Of a DNA stretch of 64,000 nucleotides, positions 25,435 to 34,646 are shown piece by piece; position 1 is the stretch's first letter, and every line of letters begins with the position of its first letter. The notes beneath the pieces are model-generated. The model was not told where the DNA came from and did no database searches. It was given only the letters and a program-made list of their open reading frames with translations. The position numbers and the translations under genes are program-made. The stretch is taken from NCBI RefSeq assembly GCF_039536325.1, contig NZ_BAAAYO010000009.1:112029-176028 (forward strand). The letters run 5' to 3'. This DNA is from Paenibacillus_AB hodogayensis (lineage in GTDB: Bacteria > Bacillota > Bacilli > Paenibacillales > NBRC-103111).

Positions 25435-27066
25435 TTACTTACCCTGCTTTTGCTTAAACGAATCTTCCAGCTCCTTGATGATTTGATCGCCGCCCTGACT
25501 CTTCCATTTCGCCACGAACTCGTCGAACTTCTTCAGATCGGCGCCCATAATAATCTGCGTGAACGTCGAGTCGCGGAACGTGTTTAGCTCCTTCAATCTG
25601 GCGATCTTCGTCGGGGACGTCAAATAGTTGGAAGCATCCTGTATCTGGTATTTGTTAGTAATCGCCACACCGAGCGCTTGCTGCTGACGGAGCGGCGTCG
25701 CTTCCAAATAACGCGGCCAGCCGTTCAGACCGGGCGCCCACGTATAGCTTTGGATGCCGTGGAAGTTGCCATCCTTGTCCGTTTGCGTTTTTTGATCGAT
25801 ATGGTCGGTGACCTGCTTGATTTTGCCGTTCTCGATTTTGTAATCAACGCCCTCGATGCCCCAGACCGACAGCATCTGGTTTTCCATCGTCAGCCCTTTG
25901 TCGAGAATAGCCAGCAGTCGCTTCGGATCCTTGGTTTTGGCGCTGATCGCGAACACTTGCCCGAACGGGGCGCCTTGCGGAGCGACATACGTGCCGTTAG
26001 TGCCCGTGATCGCGTCGGCTAGCGTCAAATATTTGTAAGGCAGCGCCGACTGGTCGGGCAGCTTCTCGTCTTTGCCGAGCTTGCCCGCCTTTTTCGATTC
26101 GAACGTTTCGATTTGCGTATCGTAGTCGTTGGCCGTCGACCACCAGCCCATCCACGAGAACAGCTTGCCGGCGTACAGCTTGTCGCGCAGCTGCTCTTCT
26201 TTCAAGGTCGCGAACTCTTTATCGATCAAGCCGTCGGCATACATCTTCTGCAAATACGCCAGCGCGTCCTTCATTCTCGGGTCGATATCGAAGTTGCTGA
26301 ACTTGCCGTCCTTCTGCGTAAAATACCCCGGCGTCACGCCGAAGGCGCCGAAAATATGGTCAAATGAATTGTTCGCGTACTTCACCTCGCCGATTTGCGA
26401 CGTATAACCTCCGAGAGGAATGATGTCCGGCTTCGCTTCCTTGATTTTTTTCAGCGCCGCATAGTAATCGTCCAGCGTCTTCGGCGTTTGCAGGCTGAGC
26501 GACTGGAGGTAGTCGGTGCGCATGACGATGTTCCACCGGTAACCCGAGCCCGGTCCGCCGGCATACGGTATACCGTACAGCTTGCCGCCAAGCTTCGCCT
26601 GCTCGAGCACCGCCGCCGGCACTTCCTTGGCAATATTCGGCGTGTCCTTCTCATTGATCAGCGAGGTCAGATCGACAAATGCCCCCTGAACCGCATATTT
26701 CTGGAAATCGTCGGCAAAATCGATTCGTACGACGTTGGGCACGTCGTCGCTGGACATCTTCAGATTCAGCTTCGTCTTGTACTGCTGGTTGTCGACCAAC
26801 TCGACGTTGAATTTGACATTAAGCGCTTTCTCAACAGCGGCTTTTATGACGTCTTTGTTCGGATCGTACGGCTTGGAGACGTCGATCTGACGGAGCCACT
26901 TGATCTCGTAGGGCTCTTCCTTCTTGGGCTCCGAGCCGTTCGCCGCATTGCCCTGCGGCGCGGGAGTCGCTGTCTTGGGGTCGTCTTTGGAGCAGGCGGC
27001 CAGCGCGACGGAGCTTGCGAGCAGAACGGACACGGCGGCGTAAGGCCATTTTTTGGCGGATTGCAT
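25435..27066 (-). CDS. CUT1 ABC importer substrate-binding lipoprotein (LplA/YtcQ-like)
   Basis: A 543-residue solute-binding lipoprotein, the long LplA/YtcQ type used for oligosaccharides from plant polysaccharides. The signal peptide ends in the lipobox LAAC (Cys 24). I chose the ATG at 27066 because AAGGAGG lies 8 bases upstream. It is the last gene of a permease-permease-binding protein operon and is followed by a strong terminator. The sugar is unknown. The ATPase is not encoded here. Confidence 0.9.
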   Translation of the reverse strand: MQSAKKWPYAAVSVLLASSVALAACSKDDPKTATPAPQGNAANGSEPKKEEPYEIKWLRQIDVSKPYDPNKDVIKAAVEKALNVKFNVELVDNQQYKTKLNLKMSSDDVPNVVRIDFADDFQKYAVQGAFVDLTSLINEKDTPNIAKEVPAAVLEQAKLGGKLYGIPYAGGPGSGYRWNIVMRTDYLQSLSLQTPKTLDDYYAALKKIKEAKPDIIPLGGYTSQIGEVKYANNSFDHIFGAFGVTPGYFTQKDGKFSNFDIDPRMKDALAYLQKMYADGLIDKEFATLKEEQLRDKLYAGKLFSWMGWWSTANDYDTQIETFESKKAGKLGKDEKLPDQSALPYKYLTLADAITGTNGTYVAPQGAPFGQVFAISAKTKDPKRLLAILDKGLTMENQMLSVWGIEGVDYKIENGKIKQVTDHIDQKTQTDKDGNFHGIQSYTWAPGLNGWPRYLEATPLRQQQALGVAITNKYQIQDASNYLTSPTKIARLKELNTFRDSTFTQIIMGADLKKFDEFVAKWKSQGGDQIIKELEDSFKQKQGK

Positions 27067-27089
27067 GCAAAAGACCTCCTTTTTCTTTG

Positions 27090-27965
27090 TCAACCTTTAA
27101 TGGAGCCGACCATCATGCCTTGCTGGAAATATTTTTGCACGAACGGATACAGCACGAGCATCGGCAGCGCAACGATTATGATGCAGGCCATCTGGATGCC
27201 GATTGTCGGCGGCGGAGTCGTCCCGGCCGCTTCCAGCAGCTCCGGAGGCAAGCTCGAATTGGCGATGATCGTCCGCAGCACGAGCTGCACCGGCGCCTTG
27301 TGCCAATCCGAAACATACAGCAGCGCGTTGAAGAAGTCGTTCCAGTACGTCACCATGTACATGAGCCCGATCGTCGTCAGCGCCGGCCGCGACAGCGGCA
27401 GCACGATTTGCCAGAAGATGCGGAACTCCGAAGCGCCGTCGATCGAAGCCGATTCCCGCAAGCTTTCGGGCAGCGACTCGAAAAACGTTTTCATGATAAC
27501 CATGAGGAAAGCGCTAAACGCCATAATGAGAATAAGCACGATGTTCGTATTCAGCAGACCGAGCTGCTTGACGGTAATGTACAGCGGAATCGTGCCGCCC
27601 CTGAAAAACATCGTGAGCACGAAAAACAGCAAAATCCATCTCCGCCCGGGCAAGCGCTTTTCCGCCAGCGCATAAGCGGCCGTCGTCGTCAGCAGCAGCG
27701 CCAGAGCGACGCCTCCCGCCGTATTGCGGATCGTCGTGCCGTACGCCTTGTACAGCATCGAGCCTTCCTGCAGCAGGTAGCGGTAATATTCCAGACTGAA
27801 TTGCTTCGGAAACAAGATAAAACCATTGCTGTCGATAAAATCCGTATACGGCGTGACCGACACGACCAGCACGTACCAGAACGGCAGTACGATAATCAGA
27901 GTAATAATCGTCAAAATCGTATAGTTCAACCCGACGAATACGTTTTCATTCCATGTTGTTTTCAT
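27090..27965 (-). CDS. CUT1 ABC importer permease, LplC/YtcP type
   Basis: A 291-residue permease with six helices, EAA loop ESLRESASIDGASEFRIFWQ, and the family C-terminus VQKYFQQGMMVGSIKG. The start at 27965 follows AAAGGGGCGG. It ends 23 bases before the binding-protein gene and begins 22 bases after the partner permease. It forms the second half of the channel. Confidence 0.92.
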   Translation of the reverse strand: MKTTWNENVFVGLNYTILTIITLIIVLPFWYVLVVSVTPYTDFIDSNGFILFPKQFSLEYYRYLLQEGSMLYKAYGTTIRNTAGGVALALLLTTTAAYALAEKRLPGRRWILLFFVLTMFFRGGTIPLYITVKQLGLLNTNIVLILIMAFSAFLMVIMKTFFESLPESLRESASIDGASEFRIFWQIVLPLSRPALTTIGLMYMVTYWNDFFNALLYVSDWHKAPVQLVLRTIIANSSLPPELLEAAGTTPPPTIGIQMACIIIVALPMLVLYPFVQKYFQQGMMVGSIKG

Positions 27966-27987
27966 TCGTTGTCCGCCCCTTTCTTGC

Positions 27988-28941
27988 TCACAAAATGCCC
28001 GAGTCGCCGTTGATCCGTTTGGCGATGGCATTCGTCAGCAGAACGAGCGTCAAGCCGATGACGCCTTTGATCGTGTCGGCCGCAGTAGCCAGACTGACGT
28101 TGAACTGCTCGATCCCCATCCGGTAAATGTACGTATCGAGAATATCGCCGACCTCGTACACGATCGGATTGTACAGGTTCAGCACCTGATCGACGCCGGC
28201 GCTCATGATGAAGCCTACGCGCAAAATGAACAGGACGACGATCGTGGTGGCGATGCCGGGAAGCGTAATCTTGAGCATCCGCTGAAACCGCGAAGCTCCG
28301 TCCACGATAGCCGCTTCGTACGTTTCCGGGTTGATGCCCCCGATAGCGGCGATGTACACGATGGCTGCCCAGCCCATCTCCTTCATCGCGTCGGAGACGA
28401 CGAGAATGCCGCGGAACAGATCCGGTTCGGCCAGAAAGTAAATTTCCTTGCCGCCCAGCCAGTTGATAATCCGGTTGACGATACCCGTCTGCGGCGACAG
28501 CAGAATCGTGATCAGACCGCCGTACACGACCCACGAGACAAAGCGTGGCAAGTAGACGGCCGTTTGCAGCGTCTTGCGGTACCAGGCGATGCGGATTTCG
28601 CTCAGCGCCAAGGCGAGCGCAATCGGACAGATGAAGCCGCTGACCATTTTGTACAGGTTGATAATAATCGTGTTCTTGAGCGCCGAGACGAACATGTCGG
28701 AGGCAAACAGCTGTTTGAAATGCGTCAGCCCCGCCCAGGTGCTGCCCGAGATACCCTTCACATAGTTGTAATCGAGAAAAGCGACGCTTACGCCGTAGAT
28801 GGGCAAGTAATCGAAAATGAAAACCCATACGGCCGCCGGCAGCAGCATCAGGTACAATAGCCGGAATTTCCATAACCGCGCCCAGACGGGTCTCATACCT
28901 GCCCGTACCGGCGCGGCCGCAACGTTGGCAGCCGGTTCCAC
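27988..28941 (-). CDS. CUT1 ABC importer permease, LplB/YteP type
   Basis: A 317-residue permease with six helices. The region YLMLLPAAVWVFIFDYLPIYG is the typical first helix of LplB/YteP proteins, and the EAA loop reads NPETYEAAIVDGASRFQRML. I favour the GTG at 28941, 6 bases after GGAGGA; the GTG at 28947 is too close to that site. It is the first importer gene after the YesM/YesN pair, separated from the kinase by 130 bases that contain a hairpin. Confidence 0.9.
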   Translation of the reverse strand: MEPAANVAAAPVRAGMRPVWARLWKFRLLYLMLLPAAVWVFIFDYLPIYGVSVAFLDYNYVKGISGSTWAGLTHFKQLFASDMFVSALKNTIIINLYKMVSGFICPIALALALSEIRIAWYRKTLQTAVYLPRFVSWVVYGGLITILLSPQTGIVNRIINWLGGKEIYFLAEPDLFRGILVVSDAMKEMGWAAIVYIAAIGGINPETYEAAIVDGASRFQRMLKITLPGIATTIVVLFILRVGFIMSAGVDQVLNLYNPIVYEVGDILDTYIYRMGIEQFNVSLATAADTIKGVIGLTLVLLTNAIAKRINGDSGIL

Positions 28942-29042
28942 TCGCACTCCTCCGTTCTCTTGATGTCTATTTGTCTATTCAGCCTCGCATCGCCGGCCGG
29001 CGCTTTACGAAAAGGCTTACATCTTTAGCATATAAAATCAGA

Positions 29043-29062
29043 GCCCCGGAATAAACCGGGGC
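29043..29062. terminator. Hairpin between sensor kinase and importer operon
   Basis: GCCCCGG-N6-CCGGGGC is a perfect 7-bp stem just after the kinase stop codon. On the minus strand only a loose CTGATTTT follows, so it could act as a leaky terminator or a processing site that sets different levels of sensor and importer. Confidence 0.5.
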
Positions 29063-29071
29063 ATCGGACGA

Positions 29072-30943
29072 TTAACCCGGGGAAAAATCGGATGCCGATT
29101 TCCCCGGCCAAGCGAGCGGCAGACGGACATGCACGCAAGTACCGCTATCTGCGGGCATGTAGCGAAGCCCATACCGGTCGCCGCAATACAGCTTGATGCG
29201 CCGTTCTACGTTGCGAACGCCCAGCCCGGACGTCTGCGCCGGCAGCTCCGTCTCGGACGCGCTCCCCGCCTCCGGCTCCTCTCCTGCCAGCAGCCGGTTC
29301 ATCCGCTCCGCATCGGCCCCGCAGCCGTTGTCGTGCACTTCGATCAGCAGGTCTCCGTCATCCCGCTCCACCCGAATCTCGATACGCCGGTTCGTCCGCT
29401 GCTGTCGGAAACCGTGCACCATGCTGTTCTCGACCAACGGCTGAAGCACGAAATGAATAACCGGTTCTGCGGACAGCGATTCGTCCGCCTGGATGTTGTA
29501 GAGGAGCTCTCCGTTCATCATCGCTTGAATTTCCAAATAGCTGGATACTTGCTTCAGCTCGTCGCGGAGCGCGATCACCTGCTGGCCCTTGTTCAGCCCG
29601 AACCGTAGCACGGTGGCGAGCAGACGGGCGATGCGGCTGATGTCCCGGTCTCCGGCGTCGAGCGCCTTGCAGTTGATCATATCCAGTGTATTGTACAAAA
29701 AGTGCGGATTGATCTGGGCATGCAGCAGGTCCAGCTGAAGCTGCTTCTGGGCGATGTCCCGGACGTACACTTCCTCGATCAGTCCATTCAGCCTCGCGAT
29801 CATGTTGGCGAAGCCGCGTCCCAGCAAATCGACCTCGTCGATATAGGCCGGCTCCAGCCGTGCCGGGGGCTGCAGCTCACCCAGCTCCACCCGCTTCATC
29901 AGCGAAGCGAGCCGCGTTACCGGAACGGTCACTTTAGCGGCCACGCGCCGGATAAGCAGCGTCGTCACGACGATGCCGAGCAGGCTGACTCCGACCGCTA
30001 TGGCGGCCACGACGGCGGTGTAGTCCGCAAGACGGCTTTCTGGAACGATGGAGATCAGCTTCCAGCCGTTATCGTATTCCCCCCAAGCGATAAACGTCTG
30101 CTCCCCGTCGATCTTCCGCGTCAGCAGCCCTTGTCCTTCTCCTTGCGCCTGACCGTTCATGCCTGCGGTGAAAGAGTCCGGCAGCGTGCGTCCGAACGGA
30201 TAGCTGGTGCCGTAGACGACCCGGTTCTGCTCGTCCGCCAGCACGAATTCTCCTTGCAGAAGGCCGACCTGATTCAGGACGCCGCGTATGTTGTTCAGGG
30301 CGTAGCCGACGACGACATAACCGAGCTCGCGTCCGTCCTTGGCGCTCACCTTGCGTTTGGCCACGTAAATGTGCCCGCCTATTCCGTCCGCATTGCCCGG
30401 TTCCGCCCACCATACCATCGGGTTGCCCGATTCGGACAGCTTGCGGTACCAGTCCTTGTCCTTTACGTCGTCATTCTTGTAAATGCCGTTGACCGTGGCG
30501 AAACGGTCCGTCGCCAAATCGTACAGGCCGCTGCCTGCTCCCACAATAACGGTCACGACGTACGAAATTTGCGCCTGGCTCCGCGGATCGACCTCGTTCA
30601 GTAGCGACATGAGCGAGATGTTCTCGAACTCGGTGAACAGGTCGTAATAGTCGGAAACTGCATCCGCTTTGGAGGCGTACCGTTTCTCAAGCAAATTCTC
30701 GATTTCCCGGCTTGATATAATAAAGCTTGGAATATTTTTCAAGCTATTGAACTGATACCACAAGCTCCGGTACACATAATTCGTCGACTGTCGCACCGAC
30801 TTCTCCGTCTGGTCGTTCTGAATCCAGACGATCACGACGCTGGACAGCACGGCGAGCAGGCAAACCAGCGCGACGATGATGAATGTCACCGGCATCGCGA
30901 TTTTCTGATAAAGCCTTGCCGAGCGATTGCGCGTTTTTGCCAC
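29072..30943 (-). CDS. YesM-family membrane sensor histidine kinase (second system)
   Basis: A 623-residue sensor: first helix at about 14-36, dCache-type extracellular region, second helix at about 305-325 (VAAIAVGVSLLGIVVTTLLI), HAMP, PF06580 domain with HAQINPHFLYNTL (phospho-acceptor His 414), and a HATPase_c domain (LVENSMVHGF). It lies 21 bases after its YesN-type regulator in the same direction and before an LplB/LplC/LplA-type importer, so it should sense the importer's sugar. A short Glu/Ser-rich insert (EEPEAGSASETE) interrupts the ATP-binding domain. Confidence 0.92.
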   Translation of the reverse strand: MAKTRNRSARLYQKIAMPVTFIIVALVCLLAVLSSVVIVWIQNDQTEKSVRQSTNYVYRSLWYQFNSLKNIPSFIISSREIENLLEKRYASKADAVSDYYDLFTEFENISLMSLLNEVDPRSQAQISYVVTVIVGAGSGLYDLATDRFATVNGIYKNDDVKDKDWYRKLSESGNPMVWWAEPGNADGIGGHIYVAKRKVSAKDGRELGYVVVGYALNNIRGVLNQVGLLQGEFVLADEQNRVVYGTSYPFGRTLPDSFTAGMNGQAQGEGQGLLTRKIDGEQTFIAWGEYDNGWKLISIVPESRLADYTAVVAAIAVGVSLLGIVVTTLLIRRVAAKVTVPVTRLASLMKRVELGELQPPARLEPAYIDEVDLLGRGFANMIARLNGLIEEVYVRDIAQKQLQLDLLHAQINPHFLYNTLDMINCKALDAGDRDISRIARLLATVLRFGLNKGQQVIALRDELKQVSSYLEIQAMMNGELLYNIQADESLSAEPVIHFVLQPLVENSMVHGFRQQRTNRRIEIRVERDDGDLLIEVHDNGCGADAERMNRLLAGEEPEAGSASETELPAQTSGLGVRNVERRIKLYCGDRYGLRYMPADSGTCVHVRLPLAWPGKSASDFSPG

Positions 30944-30964
30944 GGTAATCCCCGCCCTTCTCGA

Positions 30965-31771
30965 TCAAAGCGTCCGGTTCCGATACTCCGACGGCGTGCA
31001 GCCGTGATGCCGCTTGAAGCTGATCCGAAAATGGTCGTGGTCGGCGTAGCCAATCCGCTCGCATACCTCGTACACCTTCATGTCGGGGTCCTGCAGCAGC
31101 CGGGCCGCCAGCTCCATCTTCTGCGCGATAATATAGTGATTGATCGTCGTGCCCACCGTTTCTTTGAAGATCGAATTAGCGTATTTCTCGCTCAGATTCG
31201 CTTCGTCGGCCACCTGCTGAAGCGACAGCGTGCCGCTCGCGAGGTTTGACTTGACGTAGTTCAGCATCCGCTCGACGACCTTGGCATGCTTCATGCTGCC
31301 CGACAGCGCCGTCATGGAAGGCTCGCCGTCGGCTACGTTGGGCAGATGCGCCTTGACGATCTGCTTCGCCCGCTGCAGTTCGTCCCGCTGCTCGCGTTCC
31401 TGGACGATCGAACGAACGGTCCGGGCGACGACGGCGGTCAGCTCGTCGATGTCCAGCGGCTTCAGCACGTATTCGACTACGCCGAGCTTGATCGCTTCCT
31501 GAGCGTACTGAAACTCGCTCAAACCGGACAAAATGATGCATTTCGTATCAGGAAAACGGGCCTTCACCCGCCGGATCAACTCGATGCCATCCATCATCGC
31601 CATGCCGATATCGGTGACGAGCACGTCCGGCGGCGCCGCTTCCATTCGCTCCAGCGCCTGCTCCCCGTCCTCCGATACCCCCGCTATTTCCAGCCCGAGC
31701 CCGGACCAGTCGATATGACGGACCAGCGTCTCCCTGACGATCTTGACGTCTTCCACGATATGCGCTTTCAT
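30965..31771 (-). CDS. YesN-family response regulator with AraC DNA-binding domain (second system)
   Basis: A 268-residue regulator: receiver with acidic pair E7-D8, phospho-acceptor D54 (VTDIGMAMMDGIEL) and SGLSEFQYAQEA, then two AraC helix-turn-helix units (LSLQQVADEANLSEKYANSI and VGTTINHYIIAQKMELAARL) ending YADHDHFRISFKRHHGCTPS. The ATG at 31771 is preceded by GAAGGGGGG; the open frame further upstream has no initiation signal. It is the first gene of its unit. A TATACT box with a poor -35 lies about 60 bases upstream, as expected for an activated promoter. Confidence 0.92.
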   Translation of the reverse strand: MKAHIVEDVKIVRETLVRHIDWSGLGLEIAGVSEDGEQALERMEAAPPDVLVTDIGMAMMDGIELIRRVKARFPDTKCIILSGLSEFQYAQEAIKLGVVEYVLKPLDIDELTAVVARTVRSIVQEREQRDELQRAKQIVKAHLPNVADGEPSMTALSGSMKHAKVVERMLNYVKSNLASGTLSLQQVADEANLSEKYANSIFKETVGTTINHYIIAQKMELAARLLQDPDMKVYEVCERIGYADHDHFRISFKRHHGCTPSEYRNRTL

Positions 31772-31909
31772 GCGGCGCAGCCCCCCTTCGAATTCGGACC
31801 GACAACATCGGCATTCCCAGTATAGCGCCAAACCCCTCCGCCGCACAGCGTTCTTTTGTTCCAACCGCGCGGGCAAGCGGGAGCATCTCGGACTTCGAAA
31901 AAAGAGACG

Positions 31910-31947
31910 CGAAAAAGCTGCCGACCTTTCGATCGACAGCTTTTTCG
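31910..31947 (-). terminator. Terminator of the importer/amidohydrolase operon
   Basis: CGAAAAAGCTG pairs with CAGCTTTTTCG (31937-31947) across a short loop, giving T-runs on both strands. It closes the minus-strand operon that ends at 32015. Confidence 0.75.
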
Positions 31948-32014
31948 TTCGGCTATTGTTGTCCCAATCCCTCGGCACGGCGCTTTCGCGTTCGGTCACG
32001 GCCAATCGGCCGCC

Positions 32015-33094
32015 TCAGTCGATCGCGACAAAGGCATACCGCATTCCCGAGCCGATGTGCCGAAGCAGCGGGCGATCCTCGGGAATAACCCGGCCGAGCA
32101 CGTTCACCCTCTCGTCGGCGGGCAGATCGGTGCGCGTGACCTGCACTTCCCCGAAATAGCGGATGTAGCGCGTATTGTCCATCGTAACCGAGCCGAGCGG
32201 ACGTTCGAACGTATTCCGGGGAACCGGATCGAAGCCGCGCTCCCTTACGAACGGCTTGCTGATCGGCGAGCGAATGACCAGCTCCGCGGCGTCCCATGGG
32301 CTCGTATGCACGTCCGCCAGCAGCGGCTCCAGCTCCGGGGGAAGCGGATCGATCCATTTCACCCGAAGCGGAATCAGACCGGAGACGACATGACTGACCG
32401 CCGTCCACTCTTTCTCATTCGGACCCGGATCGCCGAAATAGACGATATCCGTCAGCCCTTCCGCTATCAGCTCGGCAGCGGCTTCGGCAGCCCGCAAGCG
32501 CCGGTGCGCCTCGACCGTCGGCAGCCCTTCGTGCAGCGGTCCCCGCGGCTCTGTCAAAGACGGGACAAACCCGCCCGTGGCAATGCAGAATTCGCGGAAC
32601 ATCCGGTTTTGGCGGCGGTAGAAGTCGATGGTAACTCCCGTTTCCCGCCGGGGGTAAAAGTTATGCACGGCGATCAGGCGGCTCAGTTCCACGCCCTCCT
32701 TCTCCAGCCTTCGCACATCGTCGCGGTTCATCGAACCCGCATTGATCTGGAACGTAAACTGCTCCGCTCGAAGGATACGCATCGTCTCCTCCATCGTAAA
32801 GCCGTGGTCGAGCCGGATGATCTCGATGCCGAGCTTCGCGAGCGGAGCCAAGTGCTCCGGATCGGCGTCGAACTGCGCCAGCGACGCCCGACTCACGTCG
32901 GCCGCGATACGCATTCCGGCTTGCGCGGCGCGCTCCAGCAGCCGGCGAACCTCCCGCCAGTCGTCCACGCTCGCCTCGGGCAGGTGCAGCGAAGTAAATA
33001 GATGCCTGCAGCCGACGCGAATCGCTTCGTCCAGCTGACGGTTCGCCTCCGCTATGCCAAGCGTCGGATAGATCGATTGTCCCAATTCCGCCAA
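32015..33094 (-). CDS. MupG/DUF871-family outer-surface-like glycosidase
   Basis: A 359-residue protein of the DUF871 group: an N-terminal TIM barrel (about 1-240, YPTLGIAEANRQLDEA, LFTSLHLPE, RLDHGFT, HNFYPRRETG) and a C-terminal cyclophilin-like domain (about 245-355, SPISKPFVRERGFDPVPRNT). The characterised relative, Staphylococcus MupG, is a cytoplasmic 6-phospho-N-acetylmuramidase that splits MurNAc-6P-GlcNAc. No signal peptide is seen. The start is TTG, with GAGGAGA 9 bases upstream. It ends an operon with a CUT1 importer, not a PTS, so a phosphorylated muropeptide sugar is not an obvious substrate here; specificity is uncertain. Confidence 0.85.
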   Translation of the reverse strand: MAELGQSIYPTLGIAEANRQLDEAIRVGCRHLFTSLHLPEASVDDWREVRRLLERAAQAGMRIAADVSRASLAQFDADPEHLAPLAKLGIEIIRLDHGFTMEETMRILRAEQFTFQINAGSMNRDDVRRLEKEGVELSRLIAVHNFYPRRETGVTIDFYRRQNRMFREFCIATGGFVPSLTEPRGPLHEGLPTVEAHRRLRAAEAAAELIAEGLTDIVYFGDPGPNEKEWTAVSHVVSGLIPLRVKWIDPLPPELEPLLADVHTSPWDAAELVIRSPISKPFVRERGFDPVPRNTFERPLGSVTMDNTRYIRYFGEVQVTRTDLPADERVNVLGRVIPEDRPLLRHIGSGMRYAFVAID

Positions 33095-33141
33095 GCGCTA
33101 CCGTCTCCTCTCCGTAATCTATCTCCAGGTCTGTGTTGTAT

Positions 33142-33498
33142 CTAGCTCCCGATCACGATTCCTACTTTGCCGTCGCACACTTCCACCTTGTAGCTGCGCG
33201 TGCGGACCTTGTCGCTGAACAGCGACTTTCCCGTCTTGATGTCGAACTCCCAGCCGTGCCACGGGCAGCGAACGATCTCTCCCTTGCGGCCGAACTGATA
33301 GGCGAATACGTCGGACGGCAAATTCGTGCCGCATATGGCGCCCGCACACAACGGAGCACCCAGGTGCGGGCAATGGTTATGGATGGCGTAATACTGCTCA
33401 TCCAACCGGTAAACGCCGATTTCCCGGCCCTCCACGTTCACGACGACATGGCCGCCCTCCGGAATATCGCCAACATTCATTACGAAATGAACCGGCAT
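33142..33498 (-). CDS. Rieske [2Fe-2S] ferredoxin-like protein
   Basis: A 118-residue single-domain Rieske protein. The cluster ligands are in HCPHLG (first Cys-x-His) and CPWHGW (second Cys-x-x-His), with about 33 residues between, longer than the usual 15-17 and containing a CAGAICGT stretch. Such longer loops are familiar in stand-alone Rieske proteins that neighbour amidohydrolases, as here. GGAGGG lies 10 bases before the ATG. It has no membrane helix, so it would carry electrons in the cytoplasm, but no oxygenase or reductase partner gene is visible in this window. Confidence 0.9.
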   Translation of the reverse strand: MPVHFVMNVGDIPEGGHVVVNVEGREIGVYRLDEQYYAIHNHCPHLGAPLCAGAICGTNLPSDVFAYQFGRKGEIVRCPWHGWEFDIKTGKSLFSDKVRTRSYKVEVCDGKVGIVIGS

Positions 33499-33558
33499 GG
33501 CTTTCGTTCCGCCCTCCTTCTGAAAATCTGAATGGCGCCGCCGGCTTTTGCGCTGGTT

Positions 33559-34614
33559 TTACAGCTTATACAGCGCCTTCGCGTTTTCGTACAAGATTTT
33601 CCGTTTTGCTTCCGGCTTCAGCTTCTTGAGTATTTGCGTCGGCGGATCGAAGTCCCAGTGCGGGTAGTCGCTGGAGAACAGGATGATGTTCTCGGCGTCG
33701 ATCATGTTGAACAAGTCGATCAAATGCTGCGGATTGTCCGGCTCCTCGATCGGCTGCGTCGACAAATAACAGTGGTCGCGAATATATTCGCTCGGCAGAC
33801 GGGTCAGCCAAGGCACCGTGGAACGGAGTGCCTTGTAGTTTTTGTCGAGCCTCCACATGAGGCCCGGCAGCCAGGCGATGCCTCCTTCGATAAGCACGAC
33901 TTTGAGGTTCGGAAACTTCACGAACACGCCTTCGCACACCATGCTGACCAGATGGGTCATGAACATTTGCGACAAGCACGTGTGCCATTCGATATAACGC
34001 GACGGGTACCCGGCGGCGGTCGGGGGAGTCGAGCTCCCCGCCCCTTCCGCTCCCGGATGGATCGCGAGCGGCAAACCGTTGCGCTCGCACGCCTCGTAAA
34101 TCGGATGATAATAGCGCTGGCCGAGCGGCATCCGCGCCGCGCTGGAAATGATGACCTCGACGATGTCGGGATGGCCGCCGATCCGGTCGATTTCTTTCGC
34201 CGCCAAATAGGGGTCCTGCGTGGCGACGGCCATCGCGCCTTTGAACTTTTTGCTTTTGCCGAGCCATTCGGCTATCAAATAATCGTTGTAGGCCGAGCAG
34301 ACCGCTGCGGCGAAGTCCGCGTCGTGGGTCGCCGAAATGTTGTACATGACGCCCGTCAATATCGCGTACTCCATGTCGAATTCCTCGACAAGCTGCTTGA
34401 GCATGAAGTCGGGGTCCGAGCCGGCTTTGCCTCCCCCCGGCGGAACCGAATCCCTCCGCAGAACGCCGACCGGCGAATAATAGCCGGATCCCGCCATGCC
34501 GATGCCGCTCGCCGCCACCCGGCTTTTCCACGGCTCGGGCAAATAAGGGACGAACGCGGAATCGTTTTGTTCGTTGTGGACGTCCACATCGATTACTTTA
34601 TATATTTCGGACAT
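33559..34614 (-). CDS. Amidohydrolase-2 family metal-dependent hydrolase/decarboxylase (ACMSD-like)
   Basis: A 351-residue TIM-barrel protein of PF04909. It opens IDVDVHNEQ (metal-binding Asp/His position), has LAIHPGAEG and YIEWHTCLSQMF in the middle, and ends with SSDYPHWDFD, the catalytic Asp segment of the family. Members decarboxylate or hydrolyse aromatic and related acids (ACMSD, gamma-resorcylate decarboxylase). AAGGAGGAG precedes the ATG. It is 32 bases after a sugar-binding protein gene and 60 before a Rieske protein, in one operon. The actual reaction is unknown. Confidence 0.9.
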   Translation of the reverse strand: MSEIYKVIDVDVHNEQNDSAFVPYLPEPWKSRVAASGIGMAGSGYYSPVGVLRRDSVPPGGGKAGSDPDFMLKQLVEEFDMEYAILTGVMYNISATHDADFAAAVCSAYNDYLIAEWLGKSKKFKGAMAVATQDPYLAAKEIDRIGGHPDIVEVIISSAARMPLGQRYYHPIYEACERNGLPLAIHPGAEGAGSSTPPTAAGYPSRYIEWHTCLSQMFMTHLVSMVCEGVFVKFPNLKVVLIEGGIAWLPGLMWRLDKNYKALRSTVPWLTRLPSEYIRDHCYLSTQPIEEPDNPQHLIDLFNMIDAENIILFSSDYPHWDFDPPTQILKKLKPEAKRKILYENAKALYKL

Positions 34615-34646
34615 GCGAAGCTCCTCCTTGCGCCGCTGCTTGCGGA

